64,000 nt of DNA from Klebsiella electrica (GCF_006711645.1 NZ_CP041247.1:4216001-4280000), one strand, 5' to 3'. Positions 49,712-60,154 are shown, counted from the first letter of the stretch. Notes: generated by a model not told the origin, from the sequence alone. Numbers and translations: made by a program.

Positions 49712-50617
49712 ATGAAAAAATTCAGGGGAATTATTCCACCGGTCTCCACGACGTTCGATGACAACGGTAACATTGATAAAATAGCCTTAGCAGACGTCGC
49801 CGATTTTCTTATTAAGAAAGGCGTCGACGGCTTGTTTTATCTGGGAACCGGCGGTGAATTCAGTCAGATGAACGCCGGAAAAAGGATGGACTTCGCCGAG
49901 GCAGCAATCGCGGCGGTTGGCGGGCGCGTTCCGGTATTAATTGGCGTAGGCTCCCCCTCCACTGACGAAGCGGTCGAACTGGCAAAACACGCCGAAACCA
50001 GCGGTGCGGACGGCATCGTGATTATTAACCCCTATTACTGGAAAGTTGCCGCCAGCAATCTTGAAGACTATTACCACCGCATCGCCAGCAGCGTCCGCCT
50101 GCCAGCTATCGTTTATAACTTCCCGGACCTCACCGGCCAGGATCTCACCCCCGATATCGTCAAACGGCTGGCGCTGCAAAATGAAAATATCGTCGGGATT
50201 AAAGACACAATCGACAGCGTCGGCCACCTGCGGGCGATGATTAACACCATCAAAGCCGTGCGCCCCGATTTCTCCGTGTTCTGCGGCTTCGACGACCATT
50301 TACTCAATAACCTGCTGCTGGGCGGGGATGGCGCCATTACCGCCAGCGCAAACTTCGCGCCGGAACTGTCTGTCGGCATTTTTCGCGCCTGGCAAGATGG
50401 CGATCTCGCGACCGCGGCGACGCTGAATAAAAAATTGCTGCAGCTACCGGCTATCTACTCGCTGGAAACACCGTTTGTCTCCCTGATCAAATATGCCATG
50501 CAGTGTGTGGGGCTGCGGGTGAATACCTATTGCCTGCCGCCGATTCTGGAGGCGTCGGAAGAGGCGAAAGCACGGGTTCGCGAGCTGCTGGCCGCGCAGG
50601 GCATTTTAACATCATGA
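49712..50617 (+). CDS. YagE/YjhH-type 2-keto-3-deoxy acid aldolase
   Basis: 301-residue DapA-family class I aldolase, similar to E. coli YagE and YjhH. Conserved parts are GIIPPVSTTFDDNGNID, GLFYLGTGGEFSQM, YNFPDLTGQDLTP (catalytic tyrosine) and GIKDTIDS (Schiff-base lysine near residue 165). The likely reaction is splitting of 2-keto-3-deoxy sugar acids (from pentonates or hexonates) to pyruvate plus an aldehyde. Works after the dehydratase encoded next. Confidence 0.88.
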   Translation: MKKFRGIIPPVSTTFDDNGNIDKIALADVADFLIKKGVDGLFYLGTGGEFSQMNAGKRMDFAEAAIAAVGGRVPVLIGVGSPSTDEAVELAKHAETSGADGIVIINPYYWKVAASNLEDYYHRIASSVRLPAIVYNFPDLTGQDLTPDIVKRLALQNENIVGIKDTIDSVGHLRAMINTIKAVRPDFSVFCGFDDHLLNNLLLGGDGAITASANFAPELSVGIFRAWQDGDLATAATLNKKLLQLPAIYSLETPFVSLIKYAMQCVGLRVNTYCLPPILEASEEAKARVRELLAAQGILTS

Positions 50618-50628
50618 GGAGGCATTCG

Positions 50629-52596
50629 ATGTCTATTGACGATATTTTTGCTGGTGATAACCCGGACATCTACCGCGTCAGAACCCACGCGCCGGGTCCG
50701 CAGGGCGAACTGCCGCTGACCGGGGATATGCTAATCAATCGCCCTAGCGGCGATATTTTTGGCATGACCATGAATGCCGGGATGGGCTGGTCGCCGGATG
50801 AATTGAATCAGGAGGGTATCCTGCTGCTTAGCACGCTGGGGGGGCTGCGCGGGCAGGACGGCAAACCCGTCGCGCTGGCGCTTCATCAGGGACATTACGA
50901 GCTGGACATCCAGATGAAAGCGGCAGCGGAGGTCATCAAAAACCATCACGCCCTGCCTTATGCAGTGTATGTCTCCGATCCCTGTGACGGACGCACGCAG
51001 GGTACCACCGGCATGTTCGATTCATTACCTTATCGCAATGATGCCTCTATGGTGATGCGCCGCCTGATCCGTTCCCTGCCGGGAGCCAAAGCGGTGATTG
51101 GCGTGGCAACCTGCGATAAAGGGCTGCCCGCGACCATGATGGCGCTGGCATCGCAGCATGATAAAGCGACGGTATTGATCCCCGGCGGGGCCACGCTGCC
51201 GGCTTTACATGGCGAAGATAACGGCAAGGTGCAGACTATCGGCGCGCGTTTTGCCAACGGCGAATTATCGCTGCAGGACGCTCGTCGGGCGGGCTGCCAG
51301 GCCTGCGCGTCGTCGGGTGGCGGCTGCCAGTTCCTCGGAACCGCAGGCACCTCGCAGGTCGTCGCTGAAGGCCTCGGCCTCGCGATTCCTCATTCTGCGC
51401 TGGCGCCTTCAGGTGAACCGGTCTGGACGGAGATCGCCAGGGCATCAGCGCGGGCCGCGCTGCTGCTGAGCCAGAAGGGCATCACGACGAAGGATATCCT
51501 CACCGATCGCGCGATTGAAAACGCCATGATGGTCCACGCGGCATTCGGCGGCTCCACCAATCTCCTGCTGCACATTCCGGCGATTGCCCATCAGGCGGGC
51601 TGCCATATTCCGACGGTGGAGGACTGGATACGCATAAATAAACAGGTGCCGCGCCTGGTCAGCGTACTGCCCAATGGCCCGGTTTATCACCCAACCGTAC
51701 GGGCCTTTATGGCTGGCGGCGTACCTGAAGTGATGCTGCATCTGCGCCAGTTGGGTCTTCTGCATGAGGATGTCATGACCGTAACGGGCAGTACGCTAGG
51801 GGAAAATCTCGACTGGTGGCAGCGCTCCGAACGTCGGCAGATATTTAAAAACCTGCTGCTCAGCCAGGAGCAGGTTGATCCCCAGGAGGTCATCATGTCT
51901 GCGCAACAGGCGCAAAAACGCGGGTTAACCTCCACGATGACCTTCCCGGTCGGAAATATCGCTCCGGAGGGCTCGGTCATAAAATCCACGGCCATCGATC
52001 CCTCGGTCATTAATGAAGAGGGTATTTATTATCATCAGGGCGTGGCGAAGGTGTACCTCTCGGAGAAAACCGCCATTTATGATATCAAACACGACAAAAT
52101 TAAAGCGGGCGATATTCTGGTTATTATCGGCGCAGGGCCGTCCGGCACCGGGATGGAGGAAACTTATCAGGTGACCAGCGCGTTGAAGCATTTATCCTAT
52201 GGGAAACATGTTTCTCTTATTACCGACGCCCGATTCTCTGGTGTTTCCACCGGCGCCTGTATTGGCCACGTTGGGCCGGAAGCACTGGCCGGCGGCGCCA
52301 TCGGGAAATTACGCAGCGGGGATCTCATCGAAATTAAAATCGACTGCAAACAACTCCAGGGAGAGGTCAATTTTCTGGGTCTCGCTAACGCTCAGACTCT
52401 CCCCTCACGAGAGGAGGCGACTATTATATTAAATGGCAGAAGCAGCCATCCTGATTTAATGCCCGATCCTGATTTACCAGATGATACCCAACTCTGGGCG
52501 ATGCTCCAGGCAGTAAGCGGCGGAACCTGGCGTGGCTGCATCTACGACGTTCATAAAATCAGCGCAGCACTGCATCAGCATATGAAAAAATCCTGA
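50629..52596 (+). CDS. YjhG/YagF-type sugar-acid (xylonate) dehydratase
   Basis: 655-residue IlvD/Edd-family iron-sulfur dehydratase, same length as E. coli YjhG and YagF, which act on D-xylonate. Cluster cysteines are visible in YVSDPCDGRTQGTTGM, VATCDKGLPATMMA and GCQACASSGGGCQFLGTAGT. The frame opens far upstream at 50503, overlapping the aldolase, but ATG 50629 with AGGAGG seven bases before it fits the family. Removes water to form a 2-keto-3-deoxy acid for the aldolase. Confidence 0.9.
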   Translation: MSIDDIFAGDNPDIYRVRTHAPGPQGELPLTGDMLINRPSGDIFGMTMNAGMGWSPDELNQEGILLLSTLGGLRGQDGKPVALALHQGHYELDIQMKAAAEVIKNHHALPYAVYVSDPCDGRTQGTTGMFDSLPYRNDASMVMRRLIRSLPGAKAVIGVATCDKGLPATMMALASQHDKATVLIPGGATLPALHGEDNGKVQTIGARFANGELSLQDARRAGCQACASSGGGCQFLGTAGTSQVVAEGLGLAIPHSALAPSGEPVWTEIARASARAALLLSQKGITTKDILTDRAIENAMMVHAAFGGSTNLLLHIPAIAHQAGCHIPTVEDWIRINKQVPRLVSVLPNGPVYHPTVRAFMAGGVPEVMLHLRQLGLLHEDVMTVTGSTLGENLDWWQRSERRQIFKNLLLSQEQVDPQEVIMSAQQAQKRGLTSTMTFPVGNIAPEGSVIKSTAIDPSVINEEGIYYHQGVAKVYLSEKTAIYDIKHDKIKAGDILVIIGAGPSGTGMEETYQVTSALKHLSYGKHVSLITDARFSGVSTGACIGHVGPEALAGGAIGKLRSGDLIEIKIDCKQLQGEVNFLGLANAQTLPSREEATIILNGRSSHPDLMPDPDLPDDTQLWAMLQAVSGGTWRGCIYDVHKISAALHQHMKKS

Positions 52597-52639
52597 AGGA
52601 ATAATTAAAACTATTTAATATTATTAATGAGAGGACGTT

Positions 52640-53989
52640 ATGCCACTATTAATTGTTGTGGCAGGTATCGCTGTACTCCTGCTTTTAACCATAAAAATAA
52701 AACTCAATACTTTTGTTTCATTAATTATTGTTTCATTGGCCGTAGCTATTGCCAGCGGCATGGACCTGAATAAGGTCGTCGTGTCTGTCGAATCCGGACT
52801 AGGCGGCACGCTGGGTCATATCGGCTTGATATTCGGTTTTGGCGTAATGCTCGGACGATTATTATCCGATGCCGGCGGCGCGCAACGTATTGCGTTGACC
52901 ATGCTAAACTATTTTGGTGTCAAAAGACTGGACTGGGCGGTAGTGACTTCGGCATTTATTGTCGGTATTGCGCTATTTTTCGAAGTTGGTTTAATCCTGC
53001 TGGTACCGATTTTATTCGCCATCGCCAGGGAAGCCAAAATATCACCGATGTATATGTGCGTACCAATGCTGTCGGGTTTGTTAGTGGCGCACGGTTTTCT
53101 GCCGCCTCATCCCGGCCCTACCGTCATCGCCAGAGAATATGGCGCAGATGTTGGTGTCGTGCTGATTTATGGCATCATCGTAGGCATTCCAACCTTTATT
53201 CTCTGTGGCCCACTGCTGAATAAAGTATGCCAACGGCTGATCCCGGAGGCCTTTGCCAAAGAAGGCAATATTGCGTCCCTTGGGGCAACAAAGAGTTTTA
53301 GCGAAAGCGAAATGCCGGGGTTTGGGATAAGTTTTCTGACTGCCATGCTGCCAGTTATCCTGATGGCGCTGGTCACCATTATGCAAATGGTCCGGCCAAA
53401 AGACGCAGGCGACCCCGGTATGCTCTATTCCGTATTCCTGTTTTTAGGAAACTCGACGATCGCGATGCTGATTTCGCTGCTGTTCGCCATTTGGGCCATG
53501 GGGCTCGGGAGAGGCAAAACGATTCCGGAACTGATGGACTCCTGCGGGAAAGCGATTGCGGGTATTGCCGGTCTGTTATTGATTATCGGCGGCGGCGGCG
53601 CATTCAAACAGGTGCTGATTGATTCTGGCGTCGGCCAGTATATTTCGACGCTGGTGGCAGGCACGGATATCAACCCCATTCTGATGGCGTGGGGAGTGGC
53701 GGCCTTTCTGCGGATTTGTCTCGGCTCCGCAACGGTTGCCGCTATCTCCACCGCCGGCCTGGTGATCCCTTTGCTGTCTGCACACCCAAATACAAACCTG
53801 GCCTTGATTACTCTGGCGACGGGCGCAGGCTCCTGCATTTGCTCGCATGTCAATGATGCAAGCTTCTGGATGATAAAGGATTTCTTCGGCCTGACTATCA
53901 AGGAAACCTTACTGTCCTGGACGTTAATGTCAACAATGCTATCTCTTTGCGGCCTGATCTTCATTCTGTTGGCCAGCATGGCGCTTTAA
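52640..53989 (+). CDS. GntP-family sugar-acid permease (YjhF-like)
   Basis: 449-residue inner-membrane proton symporter of the GntP family with about twelve predicted helices. Signature segments are [40 protein letters not shown] and [19 protein letters not shown]. The same length as E. coli YjhF. It would import the aldonate or related acid used by the dehydratase and aldolase. Last gene of the operon. Confidence 0.9.
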   Translation: MPLLIVVAGIAVLLLLTIKIKLNTFVSLIIVSLAVAIASGMDLNKVVVSVESGLGGTLGHIGLIFGFGVMLGRLLSDAGGAQRIALTMLNYFGVKRLDWAVVTSAFIVGIALFFEVGLILLVPILFAIAREAKISPMYMCVPMLSGLLVAHGFLPPHPGPTVIAREYGADVGVVLIYGIIVGIPTFILCGPLLNKVCQRLIPEAFAKEGNIASLGATKSFSESEMPGFGISFLTAMLPVILMALVTIMQMVRPKDAGDPGMLYSVFLFLGNSTIAMLISLLFAIWAMGLGRGKTIPELMDSCGKAIAGIAGLLLIIGGGGAFKQVLIDSGVGQYISTLVAGTDINPILMAWGVAAFLRICLGSATVAAISTAGLVIPLLSAHPNTNLALITLATGAGSCICSHVNDASFWMIKDFFGLTIKETLLSWTLMSTMLSLCGLIFILLASMAL

Positions 53990-54011
53990 GCCACGCGCCA
54001 TGCCTCACGCA

Positions 54012-54054
54012 GTGCCCCTTAAACTCCCCTCGCGGGCCCGGGTTTACGGGGCAC
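54012..54054 (+). terminator. Hairpin after the sugar-acid operon
   Basis: Long imperfect stem GTGCCCCTTAAACTC / GGGTTTACGGGGCAC beginning 23 bases after the permease stop. There is no strong U tract, so it may be a terminator or an mRNA-protecting structure. Confidence 0.5.
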
Positions 54055-54260
54055 CATCGTAGAACTAAAAAAGCCGCGTGAGTCAATCCGCGCCAACCCG
54101 TCTTTGCGGCTTGCCTCCCCCTTTGCCTCTGGCAACACCTTCCCCACACAAATCGTTTCCAGAATTAGCATTTCTTTAACAAAATATTCCGCTGACTATC
54201 CAGAGACTGATATGGTGTTAAAGTAACTATAACCGCCTAATGATAATGGAGTTCACCACT

Positions 54261-55031
54261 GTGCCAGGCCTGAAAATTACGCTATTGCAACAACCGCTGG
54301 TGTGGATGGACGGTCCCGCCAACCTGCGCCATTTCGATCGCCAGCTGGAAGGTGTCAGCGGGCGCGATCTGATTGTTTTGCCGGAAATGTTTACCACCGG
54401 CTTCGCTATGGAAGCCGCGAAACAGTCGCTACCGCAGGAAGAGGTCATTGACTGGATGCTGGCGAAAGCGCTGCAGACCAATGCCCTGATTGCGGGGAGC
54501 GCTGCGCTGCAAACCGAGCGCGGCCCGGTTAACCGCTTCCTGCTGGTAGAGCCAGGCGGGAAAACCCATTTTTATGATAAGCGGCACCTGTTCCGGATGG
54601 CCGAAGAGCATCATCATTATACGGCGGGCAACCAGCGGGTCATTTTCGAGTGGCGCGGCTGGCGGATCCTGCCGCTGGTTTGCTACGACCTGCGCTTCCC
54701 GGTCTGGTCACGCAACCATAACGACTACGATTTAGCGCTGTACGTGGCCAACTGGCCGGCGCCGCGTTCGCTGCACTGGCAGTCGCTGCTGGTCGCCAGG
54801 GCCATTGAAAACCAGGCTTACGTCGCCGGCTGCAATCGGGTCGGTACCGATGGAAATGGCCACCACTACCGGGGAGACAGTCGCATTATCAGCCCGCAGG
54901 GTGAAATTCTGGCAACGGCAGAACCTCACCAGGCCACGCGCCTCGATGCGGAACTGTCGCTCACCGCGCTCAACGAGTATCGCGAAAAATTCCCCGCCTG
55001 GCAGGATGCCGATCCGTTTAGCCTGGATTAA
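54261..55031 (+). CDS. yafV: YafV, omega-amidase
   Basis: 256-residue nitrilase-family amidase that hydrolyses alpha-ketoglutaramate in methionine salvage-type repair. Catalytic triad residues are visible: Glu in VLPEMFTTGF, Lys in FYDKRHLF, Cys in PLVCYDLRFP. The start is GTG at 54261, giving the E. coli length; the 7 extra codons from 54240 are not conserved. In E. coli the gene is next to fadE; here the sugar-acid operon lies between them. Confidence 0.93.
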   Translation: MPGLKITLLQQPLVWMDGPANLRHFDRQLEGVSGRDLIVLPEMFTTGFAMEAAKQSLPQEEVIDWMLAKALQTNALIAGSAALQTERGPVNRFLLVEPGGKTHFYDKRHLFRMAEEHHHYTAGNQRVIFEWRGWRILPLVCYDLRFPVWSRNHNDYDLALYVANWPAPRSLHWQSLLVARAIENQAYVAGCNRVGTDGNGHHYRGDSRIISPQGEILATAEPHQATRLDAELSLTALNEYREKFPAWQDADPFSLD

Positions 55032-55041
55032 TTTCCCTCTC

Positions 55042-55059
55042 CCCCTCGTCATCGAGGGG
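55042..55059 (+). terminator. Hairpin after yafV
   Basis: Perfect stem CCCCTCG / CGAGGGG with a TCAT loop, 11 bases after the yafV stop, followed by AAAAGCGTTTCCCTTTCG. A plausible but weak terminator before the formate dehydrogenase promoter. Confidence 0.5.
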
Positions 55060-55229
55060 AAAAGCGTTTCCCTTTCGTTTTTGAAAACGCCGCCACCGCA
55101 AATGGCCCCGGATGAGCTTAGCTGTGCTTGCGGTCACAGCATTAATACGCCGGTTTTCTGGCGCAGCCCTGCAAAATAACCTTATAATCGCTGCACCCTT
55201 TCCTGTCTTAAGTTTAAGCTGGAGATACA

Positions 55230-58200
55230 ATGGAGCTCAGTCGCAGGCAGTTCTTTCGCATCTGCGTGGGTGGGATGGCAGGGACAACCGTAGCATCGCT
55301 TGGTTTTCTTCCTGCGTTTTCCGCTAACGCCGAGACGCGTCAATATAAGCTATTAAAATCCAAAGAAACCCGTAATAACTGCACCTACTGCTCGGTGGGT
55401 TGCGGCATCATCATGTATAGCCTCGGGGATAACGCGAAGAACGTACGTGAAAGTATTTACCACATTGAAGGCGATCCCGATCATCCGGTGAGCCGCGGTT
55501 CTTTGTGCCCGAAAGGTGCCGGAGTGCTGGACTATATCCATAGCGACAGCCGTTTGCGCTATCCGGAATATCGGGCTCCGGGGGCGGATAAATGGACGCG
55601 CATCAGCTGGGATGAGGCGATTAATCGCATCGCGAGGTTAATGAAGGACGACCGCGATGCCTACTTTATCGAAAAGAATGCCCAGGGCGTCACCGTGAAC
55701 CGTTGGTTGACCACCGGCATGCTGTGCTCTTCGGCGGCGAGTAATGAGACCGGGATCCTCGACGGCAAATTTACCCGCGCCTTGGGGATGGTGTCGATTG
55801 ACTGCCAGGCGCGTCTTTGCCATGGCCCGACGGTCTCGGCGCTGGCGCCGACCTTTGGCCGTGGGGCGATGACCAACAACTGGGTGGATATCAAAAACGC
55901 CAACGTTGTGCTGATTATGGGCGGCAACGCGGCGGAAGCACATCCGGTTGGCTTTAAATGGGTTATCGAAGCCAAAATTAAAAATAATGCGACGGTCATC
56001 GTCGTGGATCCGCGTTTTAACCGCAGCGCGGCGGTAGCCGATCTGTACGCGCCGATCCGCGCCGGTTCCGACAGCGCCTTCCTGCTTGGCGTCATTCGCT
56101 ATCTGATCGCGCACGATCGGGTGCAGCATGAGTACGTGCGCCACTACACCAACGCCAGCATGATCGTGCGCGAAGATTATGCTTTCGATGCCGGGCTGTT
56201 CAGCGGTTTTGATCCTGAACAACGGCAGTACGATAAAACCAGCTGGAACTACGAGCTGGATGAGAACGGTTTCGCCATGCGCGATGAAACCTATCGCCAC
56301 CCGCGCTGCGTCTGGAATCTAATGCGGCAGCATGTCGAGCGCTACACCCCGGAAATGGTCAACCGCCTATGCGGAACGTCGATCGACGATTTCCTGCGCA
56401 TTTGTCAGCTTCTGGCCAGCACCAGCGTGGCGAATCGCACCGCCACTATCTTATATGCCCTCGGCTGGACCCACCATACGGCGGGCGCGCAAACCATCCG
56501 TGCCGCGGCGATGCTGCAACTGCTGCTGGGCAATATCGGCATGGCCGGCGGCGGGATTAACGCGCTGCGCGGGCACTCCAATATTCAGGGCTATACCGAC
56601 CTGGGGCTACTCTCCACCAATCTGCCGGGGTATATGCCGTTACCATCGGAAAAACAGCCGGATTATCAAACCTATATTGCGCAAATCACCCCTGCGGCCT
56701 TAGGCGCGGGTGAAGTTAACTACTGGCAAAATACGCCGAAATTTTTCGTCAGCATGATGAAGAGTTTCTGGGGCGATTCGGCAACAGCGGAGAACAACTG
56801 GGGCTATGACTGGCTGCCGAAATGGGACCGGCTATACGATGTGATGACTCAGGCCGAGCTGATGACGCAGGGAAAAATCAATGGTTATATTGTCCAGGGC
56901 TTTAACCCACTGGCGGCGTTTCCTGATAAGAACAAATCTTCCCGCGCGTTGGCAAAGCTCAAGTACCTGGTGGTGATTGACCCGCTGGTGACAGAGTCGT
57001 CGAACTTCTGGCAGAACCACGGTGAGATGAACGACGTTCGTCCTGAAGATATCCAGACCGAAGTCTTCCGTCTGCCATCCTCCTGTTTCGCCGAAGAGAA
57101 CGGCTCGATTGCCAACTCGGGCCGCTGGCTGCAGTGGCACTGGGCGGCGGCCGAACCGCCGGGCGAAGCGCTCCACGACGGCAAAATTCTCGGCCGCCTG
57201 TTTATGCGCCTGCGCGATCTTTATCGGCAGGAAGGCGGCGCCAACCCGGCGCCGGTGCTGAATATGTCGTGGGATTATCACGATCCCCTTGACCCGCAGC
57301 CGGAAGAGGTGGCCCGTGAGGCCAATGGTAAAGCGCTGCGCGATATTGTTGATGACCAGGGCCAGGTTATCGTCAAAAAAGGCCAGCAGCTCAGCAGCTT
57401 TGCGCAATTGAAGGATGATGGTTCCACCAGCAGCTACTGCTGGGTCTATTGCGGCTGCTGGACTGAACAGGGCAACCAGATGGCGAATCGTGATAATAGC
57501 GATCCTTACGGGCTGGGCTGTACGCCCGGCTGGGCCTGGTCCTGGCCGGCTAACCGCCGCATCCTGTATAACCGCGCATCCGCCGATCCGGCGGGTAAGC
57601 CTTGGGATCCGCAGCGCGCGCTGCTGCACTGGGACGGTAAACGCTGGGCGGGAATGGATGTCGCCGACTATAGCCTGGCGGCACCGGACAGCAACGTCGG
57701 GCCGTTTATCATGAACCCTGAAGGGGTGGGCCGTTTGTTCTCCCTGAACAAAATGAACGATGGCCCCTTCCCTGAGCACTATGAGCCAATAGAGTCGCCG
57801 ATTGGTACTAACCCTCTCCACCCGAAGGTAGTCTCCAGCCCGGTGGCGCGGATCTTTAGCGATGATCTGGCGAATATGGGTCATGCGGATGAGTTCCCGT
57901 ATGTAGCGACCACCTATTCGATCACCGAACTGTTCCGTCACTGGACCAAGCATGCGCGTCTGAACGCCATCGCCCAGCCGGAGCAGTTTATTGAAATCGG
58001 CGAAAATCTGGCTAAAGAGAAAGGTATTTTGAGCGGCGACATAGTCAAAATCGTCTCGAAACGCGGTTTTATCAAGGCCAAAGCGGTGGTGACGAAACGT
58101 CTGCAAACGCTGACCATCGATGGGCGTACGGTCAATACGATCGGCATTCCCTGTCACTGGGGTTTTGAGGGGGCGACCCGGAAAGGGTTCCTGGCGAACA

Positions 58201-58280
58201 CGCTGACGCCTTCAGTGGGCGATGCGAATTCGCAAACTCCGGAATACAAAGCTTTCCTTGTGAACGTGGAAAAGGTGTAA
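55230..58280 (+). CDS. Formate dehydrogenase-N/O type alpha subunit, Cys variant
   Basis: 1016-residue molybdopterin enzyme with a twin-arginine signal (SRRQFFRI, residues 4-11) and a 4Fe-4S motif (C51, C54, C58, C93). It is close to E. coli FdnG/FdoG in length and sequence (HGPTVSALAPTFGRGAMTNN). In E. coli the metal ligand before this HGPTV block is selenocysteine 196 encoded by TGA; here it is cysteine 197, codon TGC at 55818-55820, so no SECIS or SelB is needed. It should oxidise formate in the periplasm and pass electrons to the beta and gamma subunits. I leave the symbol empty, as it is a paralogue rather than fdnG or fdoG themselves. Confidence 0.92.
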   Translation: MELSRRQFFRICVGGMAGTTVASLGFLPAFSANAETRQYKLLKSKETRNNCTYCSVGCGIIMYSLGDNAKNVRESIYHIEGDPDHPVSRGSLCPKGAGVLDYIHSDSRLRYPEYRAPGADKWTRISWDEAINRIARLMKDDRDAYFIEKNAQGVTVNRWLTTGMLCSSAASNETGILDGKFTRALGMVSIDCQARLCHGPTVSALAPTFGRGAMTNNWVDIKNANVVLIMGGNAAEAHPVGFKWVIEAKIKNNATVIVVDPRFNRSAAVADLYAPIRAGSDSAFLLGVIRYLIAHDRVQHEYVRHYTNASMIVREDYAFDAGLFSGFDPEQRQYDKTSWNYELDENGFAMRDETYRHPRCVWNLMRQHVERYTPEMVNRLCGTSIDDFLRICQLLASTSVANRTATILYALGWTHHTAGAQTIRAAAMLQLLLGNIGMAGGGINALRGHSNIQGYTDLGLLSTNLPGYMPLPSEKQPDYQTYIAQITPAALGAGEVNYWQNTPKFFVSMMKSFWGDSATAENNWGYDWLPKWDRLYDVMTQAELMTQGKINGYIVQGFNPLAAFPDKNKSSRALAKLKYLVVIDPLVTESSNFWQNHGEMNDVRPEDIQTEVFRLPSSCFAEENGSIANSGRWLQWHWAAAEPPGEALHDGKILGRLFMRLRDLYRQEGGANPAPVLNMSWDYHDPLDPQPEEVAREANGKALRDIVDDQGQVIVKKGQQLSSFAQLKDDGSTSSYCWVYCGCWTEQGNQMANRDNSDPYGLGCTPGWAWSWPANRRILYNRASADPAGKPWDPQRALLHWDGKRWAGMDVADYSLAAPDSNVGPFIMNPEGVGRLFSLNKMNDGPFPEHYEPIESPIGTNPLHPKVVSSPVARIFSDDLANMGHADEFPYVATTYSITELFRHWTKHARLNAIAQPEQFIEIGENLAKEKGILSGDIVKIVSKRGFIKAKAVVTKRLQTLTIDGRTVNTIGIPCHWGFEGATRKGFLANTLTPSVGDANSQTPEYKAFLVNVEKV

Positions 58281-58292
58281 CGGAGACGACTT

Positions 58293-59195
58293 ATGGCTTA
58301 TCAATCGCAAGACATTATTCGTCGTTCCGCGACTAACGGTTTCACTCCCGCGCCTCAGGCGCGGGACCACCAGCAGGAAGTCGCGAAGCTTATCGACGTC
58401 ACCACCTGTATTGGCTGTAAAGCCTGTCAGGTCGCCTGTTCAGAATGGAACGATATCCGCGATGAAGTCGGTCACAACGTCGGGGTGTACGACAACCCCG
58501 CGGATCTGACCGCCAAATCCTGGACGGTGATGCGCTTCTCCGAAGTGGAGCAGAACGACAAACTGGAGTGGCTTATCCGTAAGGATGGCTGCATGCACTG
58601 CGCCGACCCCGGCTGCCTGAAGGCCTGCCCGTCGGAAGGGGCTATCATTCAGTATGCCAATGGTATCGTGGATTTTCAGTCCGAGCAGTGCATCGGCTGC
58701 GGCTACTGTATCGCCGGCTGCCCGTTCAATGTGCCGCGCCTGAACCCGGAAGACAACCGCGTCTACAAATGTACGCTGTGCGTCGACCGCGTCACCGTGG
58801 GTCAGGAGCCTGCCTGTGTGAAAACCTGCCCGACCGGCGCTATCCACTTTGGCTCCAAAGAGGATATGAAAACGCTGGCAGGCGAGCGCGTCGCTGAACT
58901 GAAAACCCGTGGTTACGACAACGCGGGCCTGTACGATCCGGCCGGCGTCGGCGGCACGCACGTGATGTACGTGCTGCACCACGCCGACAAACCGAATCTG
59001 TATCACGGCCTGCCGGAGAACCCGGAAATCAGCGCCACCGTGAAGTTCTGGAAAGGTATCTGGAAACCGCTCGCGGCGGTAGGATTCGCCGCGACTTTCG
59101 CCGCCAGCGTCTTCCACTATGTCGGGGTCGGTCCGAACCGTGCGGAAGAGGAAGAGGACAACCTGCATGAAGAGAATGACGAGGTGCGCAAATGA
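58293..59195 (+). CDS. Formate dehydrogenase beta (iron-sulfur) subunit
   Basis: 300-residue ferredoxin-type subunit with four 4Fe-4S cysteine groups: [49 protein letters not shown] and [21 protein letters not shown] single membrane helix near residues 250-275 ([20 protein letters not shown]) anchors it to the periplasmic face. Like FdnH/FdoH. Twelve bases after the alpha gene and overlapping the gamma gene by 4. Confidence 0.93.
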   Translation: MAYQSQDIIRRSATNGFTPAPQARDHQQEVAKLIDVTTCIGCKACQVACSEWNDIRDEVGHNVGVYDNPADLTAKSWTVMRFSEVEQNDKLEWLIRKDGCMHCADPGCLKACPSEGAIIQYANGIVDFQSEQCIGCGYCIAGCPFNVPRLNPEDNRVYKCTLCVDRVTVGQEPACVKTCPTGAIHFGSKEDMKTLAGERVAELKTRGYDNAGLYDPAGVGGTHVMYVLHHADKPNLYHGLPENPEISATVKFWKGIWKPLAAVGFAATFAASVFHYVGVGPNRAEEEEDNLHEENDEVRK

Positions 59196-59830
59196 AAAGA
59201 CGTGACACCATCGTGCGCTACACGGCGCCGGAACGCATCAACCACTGGGTCACCGCCTTCTGCTTCGTGCTGGCGGCGGTGAGCGGACTGGGCTTTTTCT
59301 TTCCGTCCTTCAACTGGCTGATGCAGATCATGGGGACACCGCAGCTGGCGCGTATACTGCACCCGTTTGTCGGCGTTATCATGTTCGCGTCGTTCATCAT
59401 CATGTTTTTCCGCTACTGGCACCATAACCTCATCAACCGGGATGATATCTTCTGGGCGAAGAATATTCGTAAGATCGTCGTCAACGAGGAAGTGGGTGAC
59501 ACCGGGCGCTATAACTTCGGCCAGAAGTGCGTATTCTGGGCGGCGATTATCTTGCTGGTGCTGCTGCTGGCGAGTGGCGTGATCATCTGGCGTCCGTATT
59601 TTGCGCCGGCGTTCTCAATCCCGGTGATCCGCTTCGCGCTGATGCTGCATTCATTTGTCGCCGTTGCCCTGATTGTGGTTATTATGGTGCATATTTACGC
59701 CGCCCTGTGGGTGAAAGGCACCATTACCGCGATGGTGGAGGGCTGGGTTAGCAAAACATGGGCGAAGAAACATCACCCGCGTTGGTATCGCGAAGTGAAA
59801 GAGAAACAGCCTTCGACCAGCAAAGATTGA
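59192..59830 (+). CDS. Formate dehydrogenase gamma subunit, cytochrome b556
   Basis: 212-residue membrane cytochrome with four helices, like FdnI/FdoI. Heme-ligand histidines fall in [52 protein letters not shown]. It takes electrons from the beta subunit to quinone at the cytoplasmic side. Ends the operon; fdhE, which follows fdoGHI in E. coli, is not present here. Confidence 0.93.
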   Translation: MKRRDTIVRYTAPERINHWVTAFCFVLAAVSGLGFFFPSFNWLMQIMGTPQLARILHPFVGVIMFASFIIMFFRYWHHNLINRDDIFWAKNIRKIVVNEEVGDTGRYNFGQKCVFWAAIILLVLLLASGVIIWRPYFAPAFSIPVIRFALMLHSFVAVALIVVIMVHIYAALWVKGTITAMVEGWVSKTWAKKHHPRWYREVKEKQPSTSKD

Positions 59831-60009
59831 TAAAGTCAGTACGAGAGCTTTTCTGACTGACGGGTGTCAGCGTAGTGACCGCGCGTAACAGAAACAGCGA
59901 TGCTGTTACGCGCTATTTTACCTGGCGATGACCTGGGCGCAGACATCAATAAAATGGGTCATCATCGCGCAAGTCAGGCGGCAATAGCGGGCAGTAAAAC
60001 TGCAGATAT

Positions 60010-60043
60010 AAAAAAGGCCCACGTTAATGAATAACATGGGCCT
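60010..60043 (-). terminator. Terminator of the tRNA-Asp gene
   Basis: Stem AGGCCCA / TGGGCCT (60015-60021, 60037-60043), extended by GTTA/TAAC inside, followed on the minus strand by five T bases. Confidence 0.8.
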
Positions 60044-60049
60044 GAATAG

Positions 60050-60126
60050 TGGCGGAACGGACGGGACTCGAACCCGCGACCCCCTGCGTGACAGGCAGGT
60101 ATTCTAACCGACTGAACTACCGCTCC
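60050..60126 (-). tRNA. aspV: tRNA-Asp (anticodon GTC)
   Basis: 77-base tRNA on the minus strand, starting GGAGCGGTAGTTCAGTCGG and ending in an encoded CCA. The anticodon stem-loop CCTGCCTGTCACGCAGG carries GTC, and the T arm GCGGGTTCGAGTCCCGT is canonical. The acceptor stem GGAGCGG pairs with the CCGTTCC end. Position beside dnaQ matches E. coli aspV. Confidence 0.97.
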
Positions 60127-60154
60127 ACTTACTGTTCCCTTGGGAACGAGGCGA

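Noticed and set aside
56832..58157. 441-codon minus-strand frame over the formate dehydrogenase alpha gene
   Set aside because: Antisense shadow of a clearly conserved gene with high GC third positions; no recognisable protein.
60134..60147. Palindrome GTTCCC-TT-GGGAAC upstream of tRNA-Asp as an attachment site
   Set aside because: It lies in the tRNA leader, and no integrase or repeat of the tRNA end is present in the window, so there is no support for an att site.
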